Source: Crateriforma conspicua (lineage in GTDB: Bacteria; Planctomycetota; Planctomycetia; Pirellulales; Pirellulaceae). From it: a stretch of DNA of 64,000 nucleotides. Where the stretch lies: NCBI RefSeq assembly GCF_007752935.1, contig NZ_CP036319.1:2542001-2606000 (forward strand), given 5' to 3'. A program made the translations under genes and the position numbers. A model generated the notes under the pieces. The model saw only the letters and a list, made by a program, of their open reading frames with translations, was not told where the DNA came from and did no database searches. Of the stretch, positions 8,782 through 18,343 are shown piece by piece (positions within the stretch are counted from its first letter, which is position 1; each line of letters starts with the position of its first letter).

Positions 8782-9969
8782 ATGGATCAACCGCAAGCAC
8801 ATTGGCAGGATTCCTTTCACCAGTGGGCGCGTCATCTGGCATCGGACGTCGATGACGCGTTTGACGCCGGACTTCGTAAGCTTCGCAAACGATATGGCAG
8901 ACCCGGAACGCCACAGCTTTATCCCTATCTGGGGCACGCGACCCGGCAATCGATTCACTTGAGCGGGCGTGTGCTGCGGAACCCGCCGCTGGATCCCGAT
9001 TTTCGCAATGACCGCTGGTGGGACAACATGCTGGACGCCGTGCGTCGGTTTGCATCCGACGAAGTCCCTGGCGTGGTCGTTCGTGCCAATGTTGGTGATC
9101 AAGATGCTCGGGCGACCAGCGACCGGGAAGGCTATTTCCATCTGGAAGTTCCACGCGTCGGCGAATCCGCCGGGCCGATTCCGTATTGGTCATCCGCGGT
9201 GTTGCGGATCGAAGGTTCACGGAGCTCGGGTGTCGTTTCACCCGTTGTTTGCCCCTTCGTCACGGTGCCACCATCGGCACGTTTTGCGGTGGTCAGCGAC
9301 GTCGACGATACGATTTTGCACACCGGTGCGACCAGCCTGATGACCATGGCCAAGTTGACGTTTTTTGGCAATGCGCGAACTCGAGCACCGCTGGATGGCG
9401 TGGCCGGGCTTTACCAGTGGTTGCAAGGCGATGACCAGTTTGACGTCGACCCGATCAACCCGATCTTTTACGTGTCCAGTTCGCCTTGGAACTTACACGA
9501 CTTGTTATCGGACTTCTTGGAGTTGAATTCCATTCCCGCCGGTCCGCTGTTATTGCGAGATCTGGGAATCGACCGTGACAAGTTCATCAAGTCAGGTCAT
9601 GACCACAAAAAGGTCAAAGCGTTGCGGTTGATGAACGACTATCCCGATTTGCCTTTCATCCTGATTGGTGACTCTGGACAGGAAGACGCCAGACTGTATG
9701 CCGAGATCGCCGCCGAGCATCCGGATCGCATTGCCGCCATCTTGATTCGTGATGTGGATCCTGATCAGATCAGCCATCATGATGAAAAGGTCGATGTGCA
9801 CGTTCGTCGCTGCGATGAATTGGGCGTACCGATGTACCTGATCAAAGACAGCATCGACGCCGCGCGGCGTTTGATTGATCAAGGTCTGATGTCGACGCAG
9901 CACCTGTCTCGAATCGAAGCGGCCACCGCACGTGACAGGCAACGGTCGGCGACGCCGTTTCAGCCCTGA
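8782..9969 (+). CDS. App1-like phosphatidate phosphatase (DUF2183 family)
   Basis: The C-terminal half is a HAD-fold phosphatase domain: VVSDVDDTIL carries the nucleophile/acid Asp pair, YVSSSPWNL and LIGDSGQED complete the later HAD motifs, and a Lys follows in DRDKFIKSGHDHK. This arrangement is that of yeast App1 (Mg-dependent phosphatidate phosphatase) and its bacterial homologues. The N-terminal part (about residues 45-190) includes a beta-sandwich-like region typical of the family. The frame is open from 8641, but the ATG at 8782 gives the usual 395-residue length. There is no signal peptide. Lipid substrate in this organism is inferred only from the family. Confidence 0.85.
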   Translation: MDQPQAHWQDSFHQWARHLASDVDDAFDAGLRKLRKRYGRPGTPQLYPYLGHATRQSIHLSGRVLRNPPLDPDFRNDRWWDNMLDAVRRFASDEVPGVVVRANVGDQDARATSDREGYFHLEVPRVGESAGPIPYWSSAVLRIEGSRSSGVVSPVVCPFVTVPPSARFAVVSDVDDTILHTGATSLMTMAKLTFFGNARTRAPLDGVAGLYQWLQGDDQFDVDPINPIFYVSSSPWNLHDLLSDFLELNSIPAGPLLLRDLGIDRDKFIKSGHDHKKVKALRLMNDYPDLPFILIGDSGQEDARLYAEIAAEHPDRIAAILIRDVDPDQISHHDEKVDVHVRRCDELGVPMYLIKDSIDAARRLIDQGLMSTQHLSRIEAATARDRQRSATPFQP

Positions 9970-9993
9970 TCCCATTGCATTTGTTCGTGCGCT

Positions 9994-10617
9994 TCACACG
10001 GTTGCCGCGATTCCCTGGACGGCGGTCGATGTGCCACACAATTCTTGAATGGCCCCGCGTACCGCCGCGATACCCGCCGGTTGAAATAACACCGAGTTGT
10101 GCGTTGCATTGATCGTTTTCAGCTCATGCAAATCACTCGGCGGGGCCTTCATCAGCCATTCCCAACGCGTCCACAGAACGATCCGCTGGACGTTCGGCGG
10201 ATAATCCGATTGCACTGCTTGGCGGTCCGACATGATGCGGATTTCCTGGCTGAATCGACCCAACAGTGGTCGCACCCGTCGTGCCATCGGAACGGCATCG
10301 ATGACCGGTGCGATGGACACAGCCTTGATCACCTTGGGCGATTCGGAATGGTCGCGACATGCCAGAGCAGCACGTGCCACCCAGTCGCCAAAGGAATGAG
10401 TGACCAAGACCCAGCGATCGACTGGTCCGGCGTCGATTCGATCTCGTAGTTGCCCGACGGTCTTTGACAGATTCGAAAACACGCGGGGATAGTCGAACAG
10501 CACGGTGGTCGCGAATCTGTCACGCAGTGCCCGGTGCAGCGGACGCATCATCCAGGCGGGTGACATGAATCCAGGTATCAGAATCAGACCGGTCGTGGGA
10601 AATTCGATTTTGGGCAT
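9994..10617 (-). CDS. alpha/beta hydrolase
   Basis: Short 207-residue alpha/beta hydrolase. LILIPGFMSP forms the oxyanion-hole strand, THSFGDW is the nucleophile elbow with Ser75, and His173 in NATHNSVL is the likely catalytic His near the C-terminus. The acid is probably in one of the Asp residues between 108 and 162. No signal peptide, so probably cytoplasmic esterase- or lipase-like activity on an unknown substrate. The stop lies 24 bp from the stop of the convergent App1-like gene. Confidence 0.8.
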   Translation of the reverse strand: MPKIEFPTTGLILIPGFMSPAWMMRPLHRALRDRFATTVLFDYPRVFSNLSKTVGQLRDRIDAGPVDRWVLVTHSFGDWVARAALACRDHSESPKVIKAVSIAPVIDAVPMARRVRPLLGRFSQEIRIMSDRQAVQSDYPPNVQRIVLWTRWEWLMKAPPSDLHELKTINATHNSVLFQPAGIAAVRGAIQELCGTSTAVQGIAATV

Positions 10618-10728
10618 GTTTTTGGAGCGATGGACACGATTCGCTTTCGCAAGCGGTTTTCAAGATCGACATGGCCTGAACGTTCCAGCGATGACCGATT
10701 CGACTGCCCGTGGTGCACATGTGATACC

Positions 10729-10770
10729 AAAAAAAACGGGCCCGCCGGTCAGGTTGCCGGTGGGCCCGTT
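10729..10770 (-). terminator. Rho-independent terminator for the DUF11 gene
   Basis: On the minus strand a 14-bp GC-rich stem (aacgggcccaccgg paired with ccggcgggcccgtt, one G-T pair, 8-nt loop) is followed by eight T (10736 to 10729). It sits 47 bp after the stop of the gene at 10817-12505. Confidence 0.92.
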
Positions 10771-10816
10771 GTCGGATCGACCAAACGAAGGGTTTGATCA
10801 AGTTCATTCAGTGGGA

Positions 10817-12505
10817 TTAGCGTTGAAAGATACGCGTCGGTTCTTCTGCGCGGATCCGACCGTCCAATTCATTGCTGACCAGTTCGGCTTGCATTTGAGT
10901 CGGGCCATTCCCGTCGCCCTTGGCGGTCACAGTGTAGGTGACTTCATCACCGGGCTTCAGCGTTTCGATCGGTTGAAAGACGACGTGGTTGCCTTCGGAC
11001 TTCACTTCCGTCGGCCCATCGGCTTGGACGAAGGAGAGTTGCTCGGGCAATCGAGCCGACAGCTTCACATTTTGATCGGGCGCATCGCCTTCGTTCCAAA
11101 CGCGAATGGTGTAAACCACTTCGTCGCCCTTCTTGACCGGATCTTCGTCGTCCACGACGGTCAATTGCAGAGCAGCCAGACGCACAATCTTGGTATTCGC
11201 GGTGGCAGTCGACGATGCACGCGAGGTGGCATTGTCTTGGTCTTCGGCGGCGTCAACGGTACAAACATTCGTGGCGACGACTTTGGTCATCACGCTGTCC
11301 AGTTCGCCGGGGCGAATGGCATAGTCGAACGTGGCGGATTGGCCGGGTTCCAATCGGTCAATCGTCAGCGTGCGATCGGCCATCTGGGCGTTTTGATCGC
11401 GGTTGTTCGACGATTCGTTGTTGTTTGAACCGGTGTCGGAAGAACCGTTTTGGTTCGACTTCGATTCGTTGCCGTTGTTGTTCTGCTTCTTGGCACGATT
11501 CATTTGCGGATCGCTCAGATCGACCAGGTTGGCGTCTTGCGGCCACATCACTTTTACGCGGACGTCTTCGGCCGTCGCATCACCGCGGTTGGTGATCGTG
11601 GCGGTGAATTGAGCCAGTTCGTCGCCGTACAGACGATTGGGGCCATCGACATTGGCGGCCAAGTCGGCGGCGACAACTTTGGTCGTCGTCTTTTGGCTGC
11701 GTGACTTCAAATCGGTGTCGTCGGCCTTGGCGGTCGCACGACTGCTGAATTCGCCCGTTTTCGACGCGTAAACCCGAGCGACGAAGCGCCGAGTGTCGCC
11801 GGCTTTCAGACCATCGATGTCGAATTTAAGCTCGCTTTCGCCATCGATCGTTGCCAAGCCTTTGCCTAGCGAATCGGTGATCGTGATTGGGCCGACGTCG
11901 CCGGTTCCGCCGTTCTTCAAGGCGTATTCCAATTCGATCGTGTTGCACCGATTCGCGGTCTTGGGGGCGACTTTGGTCAGCTCCAATTGCGGTTTGACGG
12001 CACGCGCGGTCACACACATCGCCGGCTTGTAGTCGACGATTTCCAAACAGCTGCGTAGTTCGCCCTGTTTGTCCGCGGTCGCCTGAATGTCGAAGGTCTT
12101 GGTTTCGCCGGGCTTCAACGTCGCGATCGACAGAGTGTTGTTCTTGTTCGATCGTTGGTTGTTCTGTTTCTTCGACTTGTCTTGCGAAGACTGGTTGCCG
12201 GATGCTTGGTCGCCAGATGGTTGATCGGCTTTGTCGCCTTGCATGGCAACCGAATCAATGCTGACGCCTTGCATGTTTTTCTGCGCCAACTTGATGGCAT
12301 GCAAGGTCACATTGTCGGAAACGTTTTCAACGTCCACGGTGTATGAAAAAGAATCACCCACGCGGACTTCTTCGGGCCACGATGTGTGCACGGCGATCAA
12401 TCCGTCGCCGGTACGCATGGAGGATTCGTTGTTTTGGGCCTGGATAGCGGTCGCCGTTGCCACGACGGTTGCGAACATGGCCAGACTTCGTCCCATCGAA
12501 GTCAT
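10817..12505 (-). CDS. exported DUF11/CARDB-type beta-sandwich repeat protein
   Basis: The 562-residue protein has a good ribosome site (GAGGTG) and a signal peptide ending AIQAQ. It carries four related immunoglobulin-like repeats of the DUF11 type, each with a phrase such as LKPGETKTFDI, LKAGDTRRFVA, LEPGQSATFDYA or LKPGDEVTYTV. Two repeats are interrupted by Asn/Gln/Ser/Lys-rich inserts (about residues 90-125 and 335-375). DUF11 repeats occur in surface and envelope proteins, including chlamydial OmcB, and a structural role in the planctomycete envelope is likely. Scattered single cysteines could allow cross-linking. It is followed by a strong terminator and appears monocistronic. Confidence 0.85.
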   Translation of the reverse strand: MTSMGRSLAMFATVVATATAIQAQNNESSMRTGDGLIAVHTSWPEEVRVGDSFSYTVDVENVSDNVTLHAIKLAQKNMQGVSIDSVAMQGDKADQPSGDQASGNQSSQDKSKKQNNQRSNKNNTLSIATLKPGETKTFDIQATADKQGELRSCLEIVDYKPAMCVTARAVKPQLELTKVAPKTANRCNTIELEYALKNGGTGDVGPITITDSLGKGLATIDGESELKFDIDGLKAGDTRRFVARVYASKTGEFSSRATAKADDTDLKSRSQKTTTKVVAADLAANVDGPNRLYGDELAQFTATITNRGDATAEDVRVKVMWPQDANLVDLSDPQMNRAKKQNNNGNESKSNQNGSSDTGSNNNESSNNRDQNAQMADRTLTIDRLEPGQSATFDYAIRPGELDSVMTKVVATNVCTVDAAEDQDNATSRASSTATANTKIVRLAALQLTVVDDEDPVKKGDEVVYTIRVWNEGDAPDQNVKLSARLPEQLSFVQADGPTEVKSEGNHVVFQPIETLKPGDEVTYTVTAKGDGNGPTQMQAELVSNELDGRIRAEEPTRIFQR

Positions 12506-12993
12506 GAGTCACCTCGTCAGTAAATGGAAGCTAAGGAAAAAGGGAACCGAACGACATCCATTGAGCGCCGTTCGACGATGCCGGCGAGGTCGAGCAAGTG
12601 GTGTTCCGGCAATGGCAGTCGTGGCCGTCACAAATCAACTTTTCATCAAATCCGCTGGCGTGTTCGCAGCGGATAAAAACGCAGCGGAGATGAACGCAGC
12701 ATCGTTGGTATCACCGCCGGAGGTCGCCGCGGGCGTGGGACGATGTGGCCGTGAGAAACTGCGACCTTGAAAAGCTGCGGCAACCGCAAGGTGACGAACG
12801 ATGCGGTGAATCGAATCCGATGATTCAAGCCACACCGACGCATCCATCAATTTGTCGCGGACGCGGCCGAGAGGCACCATTGTCAACAGTCGATCGCGTA
12901 TATTGATGTTTCGCCGTGGGTGGGCGACCCGCGGTCGTGATTGTCATCAGGGATGTCCCGTTTGCGTGATGCGAATTATTCGCAGGTGGTAAC
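12506..12993. other. 488-bp intergenic region without a recognisable gene
   Basis: This divergent gap separates the DUF11 gene (minus) and the SnoaL-like gene (plus) and should hold both promoters. The minus-strand side contains the GAGGTG ribosome site just upstream of 12505. The plus side ends in CAGGTGGTAAC before the ATG at 12994. Short open frames on both strands have no convincing start or composition. I see no hairpin with a T-run. Confidence 0.6.
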
Positions 12994-13392
12994 ATGAGCA
13001 CAGGATTAAAAGTCGTCGAAAAGGTGTACGCCAGCTTCTCGACACAAAACGACGATGCCGCACGAGAGTTGCTGGCCCCCGACGTTCAATGGATTCAGTG
13101 CAAGGGGTTTCCCGGCGGTGGGCATCATCGCGGGCGGGACGAAGTGATCGAAAAGGTCATGCACGCATTGCACGGGGAATGGAATTCGTTTTCGGCTACG
13201 ATGGACGAAGTCATCGACGCCGACCATCATGTGATCGTGCTGGGCACGTACCGTGGCGTGCACAGCTTGACGGGAAAGCCGATGGAAGCCGTGTTTGCTC
13301 ACGTGTTCGACATCGAAGACGGCAAGGTGACACGATTCCGCCAATACGCCGACACGTTTCCGATGCACGCGGCGATGGAATTGTTCGATTGA
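12994..13392 (+). CDS. SnoaL-like / NTF2-fold protein
   Basis: The 132-residue protein matches the SnoaL-like branch of the NTF2 fold: an N-terminal helix (VVEKVYASFSTQNDDAARELLAPDV) followed by strands, a conserved-looking FPGGGHHRGRDEV segment near residues 39-50, and the closing pattern VFDIEDGKVTRFRQYADT. Members are small-molecule isomerases, cyclases or ligand-binding proteins. None of the specific catalytic sets is clear enough to choose. AGGTGG at 12985-12990 precedes the ATG. No signal peptide. Confidence 0.85.
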   Translation: MSTGLKVVEKVYASFSTQNDDAARELLAPDVQWIQCKGFPGGGHHRGRDEVIEKVMHALHGEWNSFSATMDEVIDADHHVIVLGTYRGVHSLTGKPMEAVFAHVFDIEDGKVTRFRQYADTFPMHAAMELFD

Positions 13393-13480
13393 CAACGTCA
13401 TCGCTCGGCCGCCCCTTGCGGCGTGCGATGGGTTCGGCAACCTCGCCACATGAATGCACGACGATCTGGGAGCATGACGA

Positions 13481-14377
13481 TTGAGTAGTGCGGTGGCCGA
13501 GTCCGAGCCTTTGCTGACGCCCGACTTGTTGGCCCGGTTGGAGCGTCTGGAGTTGGTGTCGCGGAAGGTTTTTCGAGGCAACATCAAAGGCGAACGACGC
13601 AGCCGGCGGAAAGGCCAGAGTGTCGAATTCGCCGACTTTCGCAATTACGTTCCCGGCGACGATTTGCGTTTGATCGATTGGAACTTGTACGCGCGACTGG
13701 ATCAGCTGTTCTTGAAGCTGTTCCAAGAAGAGGAAGACCTGCACTTTTACGCGTTGGTCGATTGCAGCGGGTCGATGGAATTCGGCAAGCCGTCCAAACT
13801 GCGTGTGGCCAAACAGTTGGCCGCGGCATTGGGCTACATCGGACTGTGTCGTGCCGACCGCGTGTGTGTGTCCGCATTGGGGCCGCCCGGCCGATCGGCG
13901 CCGGTGCTACGCGGCCGATCCAATTTGTGGCGAATGTTGCAGTATCTGGAATCGGTCGACGGCGGTCACAACGTCACGTTGCATGACGGCGTGAAGGACT
14001 TTTCGATTCGGCATTCCGGTTCGGGCATTTGCGTCTTGATCACGGACATGATGGACAAGACCGGTTACGAATCGGCCCTGCGGATGCTGGTCGGACGCCG
14101 GATGGACGTCTTTGTGATGCACGTTTTGTCGCCGGAGGAATTGGACCCACCGTTGCGGGGCGACCGCCGACTGATTGATATCGAAGACGGCGATCAAACC
14201 GAGATCACCATCAATTCATTCGTCTTGGAAAGGTACCGGGAAACGGTTCACGCCTTCATCGACGGTGTGAAGTCGTTCTGCAGTCGCCGGTCGATCGCCT
14301 ACATTCCGGTTGCGACCGAAACACCGGTCGACGTCGTAGTGACGAATTATCTTCGCAAGCGTGGCGTGGTGCGGTAA
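13481..14377 (+). CDS. DUF58 domain protein (MoxR-associated)
   Basis: The 298-residue cytoplasmic DUF58 protein shows the family signature near the N-terminus (GERRSRRKGQSVEFADFRNYVPGDDLRLIDW) and a vWA-like domain with a MIDAS motif DCSGS at 94-98. DUF58 proteins are usually encoded beside MoxR ATPases and BatA-like proteins and are thought to act with them in assembly of envelope or enzyme complexes. Here the BatA-like gene follows 45 bp downstream, but no MoxR gene is in the window. The start is a TTG with GGGAG eight bases upstream. The nearby ATG at 13474 opens only four codons. Confidence 0.9.
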   Translation: MSSAVAESEPLLTPDLLARLERLELVSRKVFRGNIKGERRSRRKGQSVEFADFRNYVPGDDLRLIDWNLYARLDQLFLKLFQEEEDLHFYALVDCSGSMEFGKPSKLRVAKQLAAALGYIGLCRADRVCVSALGPPGRSAPVLRGRSNLWRMLQYLESVDGGHNVTLHDGVKDFSIRHSGSGICVLITDMMDKTGYESALRMLVGRRMDVFVMHVLSPEELDPPLRGDRRLIDIEDGDQTEITINSFVLERYRETVHAFIDGVKSFCSRRSIAYIPVATETPVDVVVTNYLRKRGVVR

Positions 14378-14422
14378 GTGGCGTGTAGCGGTGACGCGTA
14401 CGGAAGGTAAAAGGGCGAACGA

Positions 14423-16393
14423 ATGACTTGGATCCCCGCGCTGCAGTCGCCTTGGCTTTGGGGCCTGTTGGCCGCCGTGCCGATCGGCATCGTACTGCTG
14501 TATTTTCTGAAGTTGCGCCGTGAACCGGTGGAAGTCCCCAGCACTTATTTGTGGATGCGGACGATCGAAGACTTGCACGTCAACAGTCTGTTGCAGCGGC
14601 TGCGTCGCAGCTTGTTGTTATTGGCTCAACTGCTGGTCGTCGCTCTGGCCGCGATTGCCTTGTTTCGTCCGGGGCTGCGTGGGCAATCCGAATCGTTGGA
14701 CCGGATGGTGTTTCTTCTGGACAGTTCGGCCAGCATGCAGGCGACTGATTTGGAGGGCAACACGCGGTTCGAAGCGGCCAAGGAAATGATCGGCGGGCAG
14801 ATCGACGCGATGACCGACCAGGATTCGGCGATGCTGATCACGTTTGACGATCGTGCCGAAGTGATGCAGTCCTTCACGTCCGACCGGCGGCGGCTGCGTG
14901 ACGCGTTGCAGCGATCGGAAGTCAGCAATCGCTCGACCGATGTGTTGTCCGCGTTGCGAGCGGCCGATGGTTTGGCCAATCCGCGACGCAGCAGCGAAAT
15001 GGGGGACGTCAACGATGTCCAGGTCGCCGACGCGATGCCGGCAACGTTGAAGTTGTACAGTGACGGCGGATTCAATCCGGTGACGGAATTCGATCTGGGG
15101 AATCTGACGCCGGAATACCATGCGGTCGGGACCGGCGAAGTCGATAACTTGGCGATCATCGCGTTCAGTGCTCAGCGCAACGTCGAAGATCCGACTCAGG
15201 TGCAAGCGTTTGCGACGATCGCAAATGCCGGAACCGTGGATGTGTCGACCACGGTTTCGCTGATGATCGGGGACGACTTGGTTGACGCGCAAGCGTTGGA
15301 TGTCGGTGCGTCGGAACAAACGGGGATATCGTTCGCGTTTGCCGCTGATGAAGCGACGACGATGCTGCTGCGGATCGATCGCAAGGACCAGTTGGACCTG
15401 GACAATGTCGCTTATGCGGGGCTGTCGCCGATCCGTTCGGTCCGCGTGTTGGTGGTCACGCCGGGAAATGAACCGTTGGAATTAGCGTTGGCGACCGAAA
15501 AGGCGGCCAAGATTTGTACGGCTGATGTCGTCAGTCCCGATTTCTTGGAATCCGAATCCTTTGAAAAACGCATGTTGGCGGGCGTTGACGACCTGGTGAT
15601 CTTCGATCGCTGTCGTCCCGATACGTTGCCGGCGACCAACACGTTTTTCATCGGTGCGTTGCCGCCGGGCGAATGGTCCTGGCGTGGTGATCCGCAACCT
15701 GTGGTCTTGGTCGATGTGGATCGATCGCATCCGCTGTTGCGGTTTGTGGATTTGTTTTCGCTGCTGATCTTTCAAGGGCGTGCGTTGGACGGCCCGGATG
15801 GTTCGGCGGTTTTGGTCGAAGGGGACGCGGGACCCGTGCTGACGATCGCACCGCGTGATGGTTACCAGGATCTGGTGTTGGGATTCGAAGTGGTGTCGCA
15901 AGACGATGACGGCGCGACGGTGGCCAACACGAATTGGTATGCCGAACGATCGTGGCCCGTGTTTATTCTGAACGTGCTGCGTTATCTGGCCGGCGCGGCC
16001 GAAGCGGGCGGCGCGCCTTCACATCCGACGGGTCAAACGGTGCGATTGCGTCTGGAAAACGCGGTGGACGAAGTCACCGTGGGACGCGAATCGGAAACGG
16101 CAAAAACGATTCAACCATCGGAGACCGGTTTCTTAGAAGTCGTCGATACGGATCAACCCGGAAACTATCTGGTGCGTGGTGACGATCGCGTGTTGTCGTT
16201 GTTTTCGATCAATTTGTTCGATCGCACTGAAAGCAGGATCGCTGCCAAACCCGAAATCGAATTGGGGTACCGTGCGGTCGAAGCCGTGGACAACACGGTT
16301 CAGCAGCGTCAGGAGTATTGGCGGATCGCGTTGTTGGTCATGCTGGGCTTGTTAGCGGTTGAATGGTGGTACTTTGGCAAGCGGATCGCTTGA
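14423..16393 (+). CDS. BatA-type membrane protein with vWA domain
   Basis: The 656-residue protein begins with the BatA N-terminal region: two membrane helices (about 10-29 and 63-82) around LKLRREPVEVPSTYLWMR. A periplasmic vWA domain follows, with the MIDAS-like motif DSSAS at 100-104. The long C-terminal half is beta-rich, and a last helix (about 632-650) ends in a short basic tail. Such proteins work with DUF58 and MoxR proteins in gene clusters resembling the Bacteroides aerotolerance set. The upstream DUF58 gene and a GGAAGG site before this ATG suggest one operon. Physiological role here is unknown. Confidence 0.88.
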   Translation: MTWIPALQSPWLWGLLAAVPIGIVLLYFLKLRREPVEVPSTYLWMRTIEDLHVNSLLQRLRRSLLLLAQLLVVALAAIALFRPGLRGQSESLDRMVFLLDSSASMQATDLEGNTRFEAAKEMIGGQIDAMTDQDSAMLITFDDRAEVMQSFTSDRRRLRDALQRSEVSNRSTDVLSALRAADGLANPRRSSEMGDVNDVQVADAMPATLKLYSDGGFNPVTEFDLGNLTPEYHAVGTGEVDNLAIIAFSAQRNVEDPTQVQAFATIANAGTVDVSTTVSLMIGDDLVDAQALDVGASEQTGISFAFAADEATTMLLRIDRKDQLDLDNVAYAGLSPIRSVRVLVVTPGNEPLELALATEKAAKICTADVVSPDFLESESFEKRMLAGVDDLVIFDRCRPDTLPATNTFFIGALPPGEWSWRGDPQPVVLVDVDRSHPLLRFVDLFSLLIFQGRALDGPDGSAVLVEGDAGPVLTIAPRDGYQDLVLGFEVVSQDDDGATVANTNWYAERSWPVFILNVLRYLAGAAEAGGAPSHPTGQTVRLRLENAVDEVTVGRESETAKTIQPSETGFLEVVDTDQPGNYLVRGDDRVLSLFSINLFDRTESRIAAKPEIELGYRAVEAVDNTVQQRQEYWRIALLVMLGLLAVEWWYFGKRIA

Positions 16394-16417
16394 ACGAATA
16401 CGGTTTGCGGATCCGAC

Positions 16418-17350
16418 ATGTGGAAGACTGGCATCTATCGAATCGATGATCTTCGTGGCGACGCGACGACGCGACTTCGTGGCGAGCCAATGAATATCTC
16501 GGTGACGCTGTATCCGGCGGTTTGTGAATCTCCGGGACTGGAACCTTGGGCCGAGAGGATTCTGGATCGCTTTTCCGATCAATGCGGCGCCTTCAAGCGA
16601 ACGTATGCCGGTCGGTTCGATGACTTTGACCGGCGTGTGACATCGCGGCTGAAGGAATCGTGGGACGGTCGATCGTTGCGGATTCACGATGTCGGCGTCA
16701 GCGATGCCCGGACGTCGGTCGATTGGTTTCAAACGCTGGTCAAGTCGTTTCCCAGTGTCGAATACATGGCCAGCGATTTTCAGCCCACCGTCTGGGTGCT
16801 GGTGGAAAGTCGTTGCACGGTGACCGTTACCGAAGCCGGCGAGTTATTGGAAATCGTTTATCCGCCGTTCGTCTTCAATTGCATCAAGCGTGACAGTTAC
16901 CGGCATTATCCGATCAACCACCTGGTCCGATCGTGGGTCCAGCGGTATGTGGCCGAACCACTGGCCGAAAAGTATCGACGGCATCAGATCGCCGGTCGTG
17001 CCATCCAATTGTTTGCACCGGAGGCGGTGCGTCTGGATCATACCGACGCGCGATTCCAGTTGTCGCAACACGACATGACCGGGCCGATGCCGCAGAACGT
17101 CGACTGTGTTCGGGCGATGAACGTGCTGAACCCGTCTTATTTCAGCGACGACCAATTCGACGTGATCTTGGCAAACTTCTATGACGGATTGTCGGACAAG
17201 GGATTCTTGGTTACCGGTTCCAATGGTGACGCGGGCAGCCCGGTCGACGGCGGTGTGTACCGCAAAACCGATACAGGATTCTCGCTGGTCGAATCCTTCG
17301 GTGGCGGTTCGCCAATTGCGGATCGGATTGAACGATTCCGATCGTCTTAG
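16418..17350 (+). CDS. CheR-like SAM-dependent methyltransferase
   Basis: The 310-residue protein contains elements of a class I methyltransferase: RIHDVGVSDARTSVDWF near residue 90 in the motif I region (the usual Gly-rich motif is weak), a MASDFQP segment like the acidic strand-2 end, and CVRAMNVLNPSYFSDDQFDVILANFYDGLSDKGFLVTG, which resembles the post-motif region of CheR and related enzymes. The substrate is unknown. It lies 24 bp after the BatA-type gene and may share its transcript. Its stop overlaps that of the convergent proC by four bases. Confidence 0.65.
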   Translation: MWKTGIYRIDDLRGDATTRLRGEPMNISVTLYPAVCESPGLEPWAERILDRFSDQCGAFKRTYAGRFDDFDRRVTSRLKESWDGRSLRIHDVGVSDARTSVDWFQTLVKSFPSVEYMASDFQPTVWVLVESRCTVTVTEAGELLEIVYPPFVFNCIKRDSYRHYPINHLVRSWVQRYVAEPLAEKYRRHQIAGRAIQLFAPEAVRLDHTDARFQLSQHDMTGPMPQNVDCVRAMNVLNPSYFSDDQFDVILANFYDGLSDKGFLVTGSNGDAGSPVDGGVYRKTDTGFSLVESFGGGSPIADRIERFRSS

Positions 17351-18174
17351 CCCAGTTCATCGCCGCGCTGTTTGGCGGCGGCGACGGCGTCGGCCATTGC
17401 GGCCCGAACGGCGCGGCGTTCCAGCGTATTCAGCCCCGTGATCGTGGTTCCGGCCGGGCTGGCCACGGCGTCTTTCAGTTGTCCCGGGTGCTGTCCGGTT
17501 TCTTTCAACATCGTTGCCGCACCCAGAACCGTTTGCACGGCCAACTGCATCGCCAAGTCACGCGGCAACCCCGCCAGGACGCCGCCGTCGGCCAAGCCTT
17601 CGATGATGGTGAAGACGTATGCCGGGCCGGATCCGCTGAGACCGGTGACGGCATTCATCTGTTTTTCATCAACGGCGATCGCGATGCCGACCGCTTCCAG
17701 CATGGTTTTGACGTGTCCTTGGTCTTCGTCGGTCGCCCCGGCCGCCGCGCAAAATGCGCTGGCGCCTTGGCCGACCAAGCAGGGCGTGTTGGGCATCACA
17801 CGGATCACACGATCGTGACCGAACCAGGTTTGCATTGAATTCAGAGTGATCCCAGCCGCCACGCTGACCAGCAATCGGCCGGCCCATTGCTTGGGGGCGG
17901 ACTGGGCGACCCGTTGCATGATCGGCGGTTTGACGGCCAACAGAACGATTGGTGGCATGGTTTCCACTGTCTGGACCGACGCGTGACACTTGGCCGACGG
18001 ATGCTGGTCGGACCACCATTGGCGACATTGGGCACTGGGATCCACGACGACCAAGTCGTCTGGGCGGATGGTTCCCGCGTGGATCAGCCCTCCGACGATG
18101 GCGCGACCCATCTGGCCGCCACCGATCAGGCACAGCGGGGGAAGCGGTTGGCTGGCATTGGAATTTTCGGTCAT
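17347..18174 (-). CDS. proC: pyrroline-5-carboxylate reductase
   Basis: Last step of proline synthesis: NAD(P)H-dependent reduction of 1-pyrroline-5-carboxylate to proline. The N-terminal Rossmann motif is [11 protein letters not shown] (residues 16-26). Family features include [25 protein letters not shown], the dimerisation/active-site stretch [12 protein letters not shown], and the C-terminal [14 protein letters not shown]. The frame is open far upstream, but the ATG at 18174 gives 275 residues, the normal length, and the upstream part translates to Pro/Arg-rich nonsense. It is divergent from argB across 169 bp, which places proline and arginine synthesis side by side. Confidence 0.95.
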   Translation of the reverse strand: MTENSNASQPLPPLCLIGGGQMGRAIVGGLIHAGTIRPDDLVVVDPSAQCRQWWSDQHPSAKCHASVQTVETMPPIVLLAVKPPIMQRVAQSAPKQWAGRLLVSVAAGITLNSMQTWFGHDRVIRVMPNTPCLVGQGASAFCAAAGATDEDQGHVKTMLEAVGIAIAVDEKQMNAVTGLSGSGPAYVFTIIEGLADGGVLAGLPRDLAMQLAVQTVLGAATMLKETGQHPGQLKDAVASPAGTTITGLNTLERRAVRAAMADAVAAAKQRGDELG

Positions 18175-18343
18175 GGCAATCGATGGTCCTTGCGGGGGTG
18201 GTGGCAAAGCCGGGTGGCCGACGTCCGGCGGGGCACCTACACTACTCGGTTTTTCCTTTCGGCCACCCTGTGGCGGCTGGACGTTGGATCGGCGGACCGC
18301 CGTGCGACCAGTTTGCCAGGACCGAGCCTGTGGAGATAGCCGG

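Noticed and set aside
10505-11428. 307-codon plus-strand frame across the terminator at 10729-10770
   Set aside because: Crosses a strong terminator and is antisense to the DUF11 gene.
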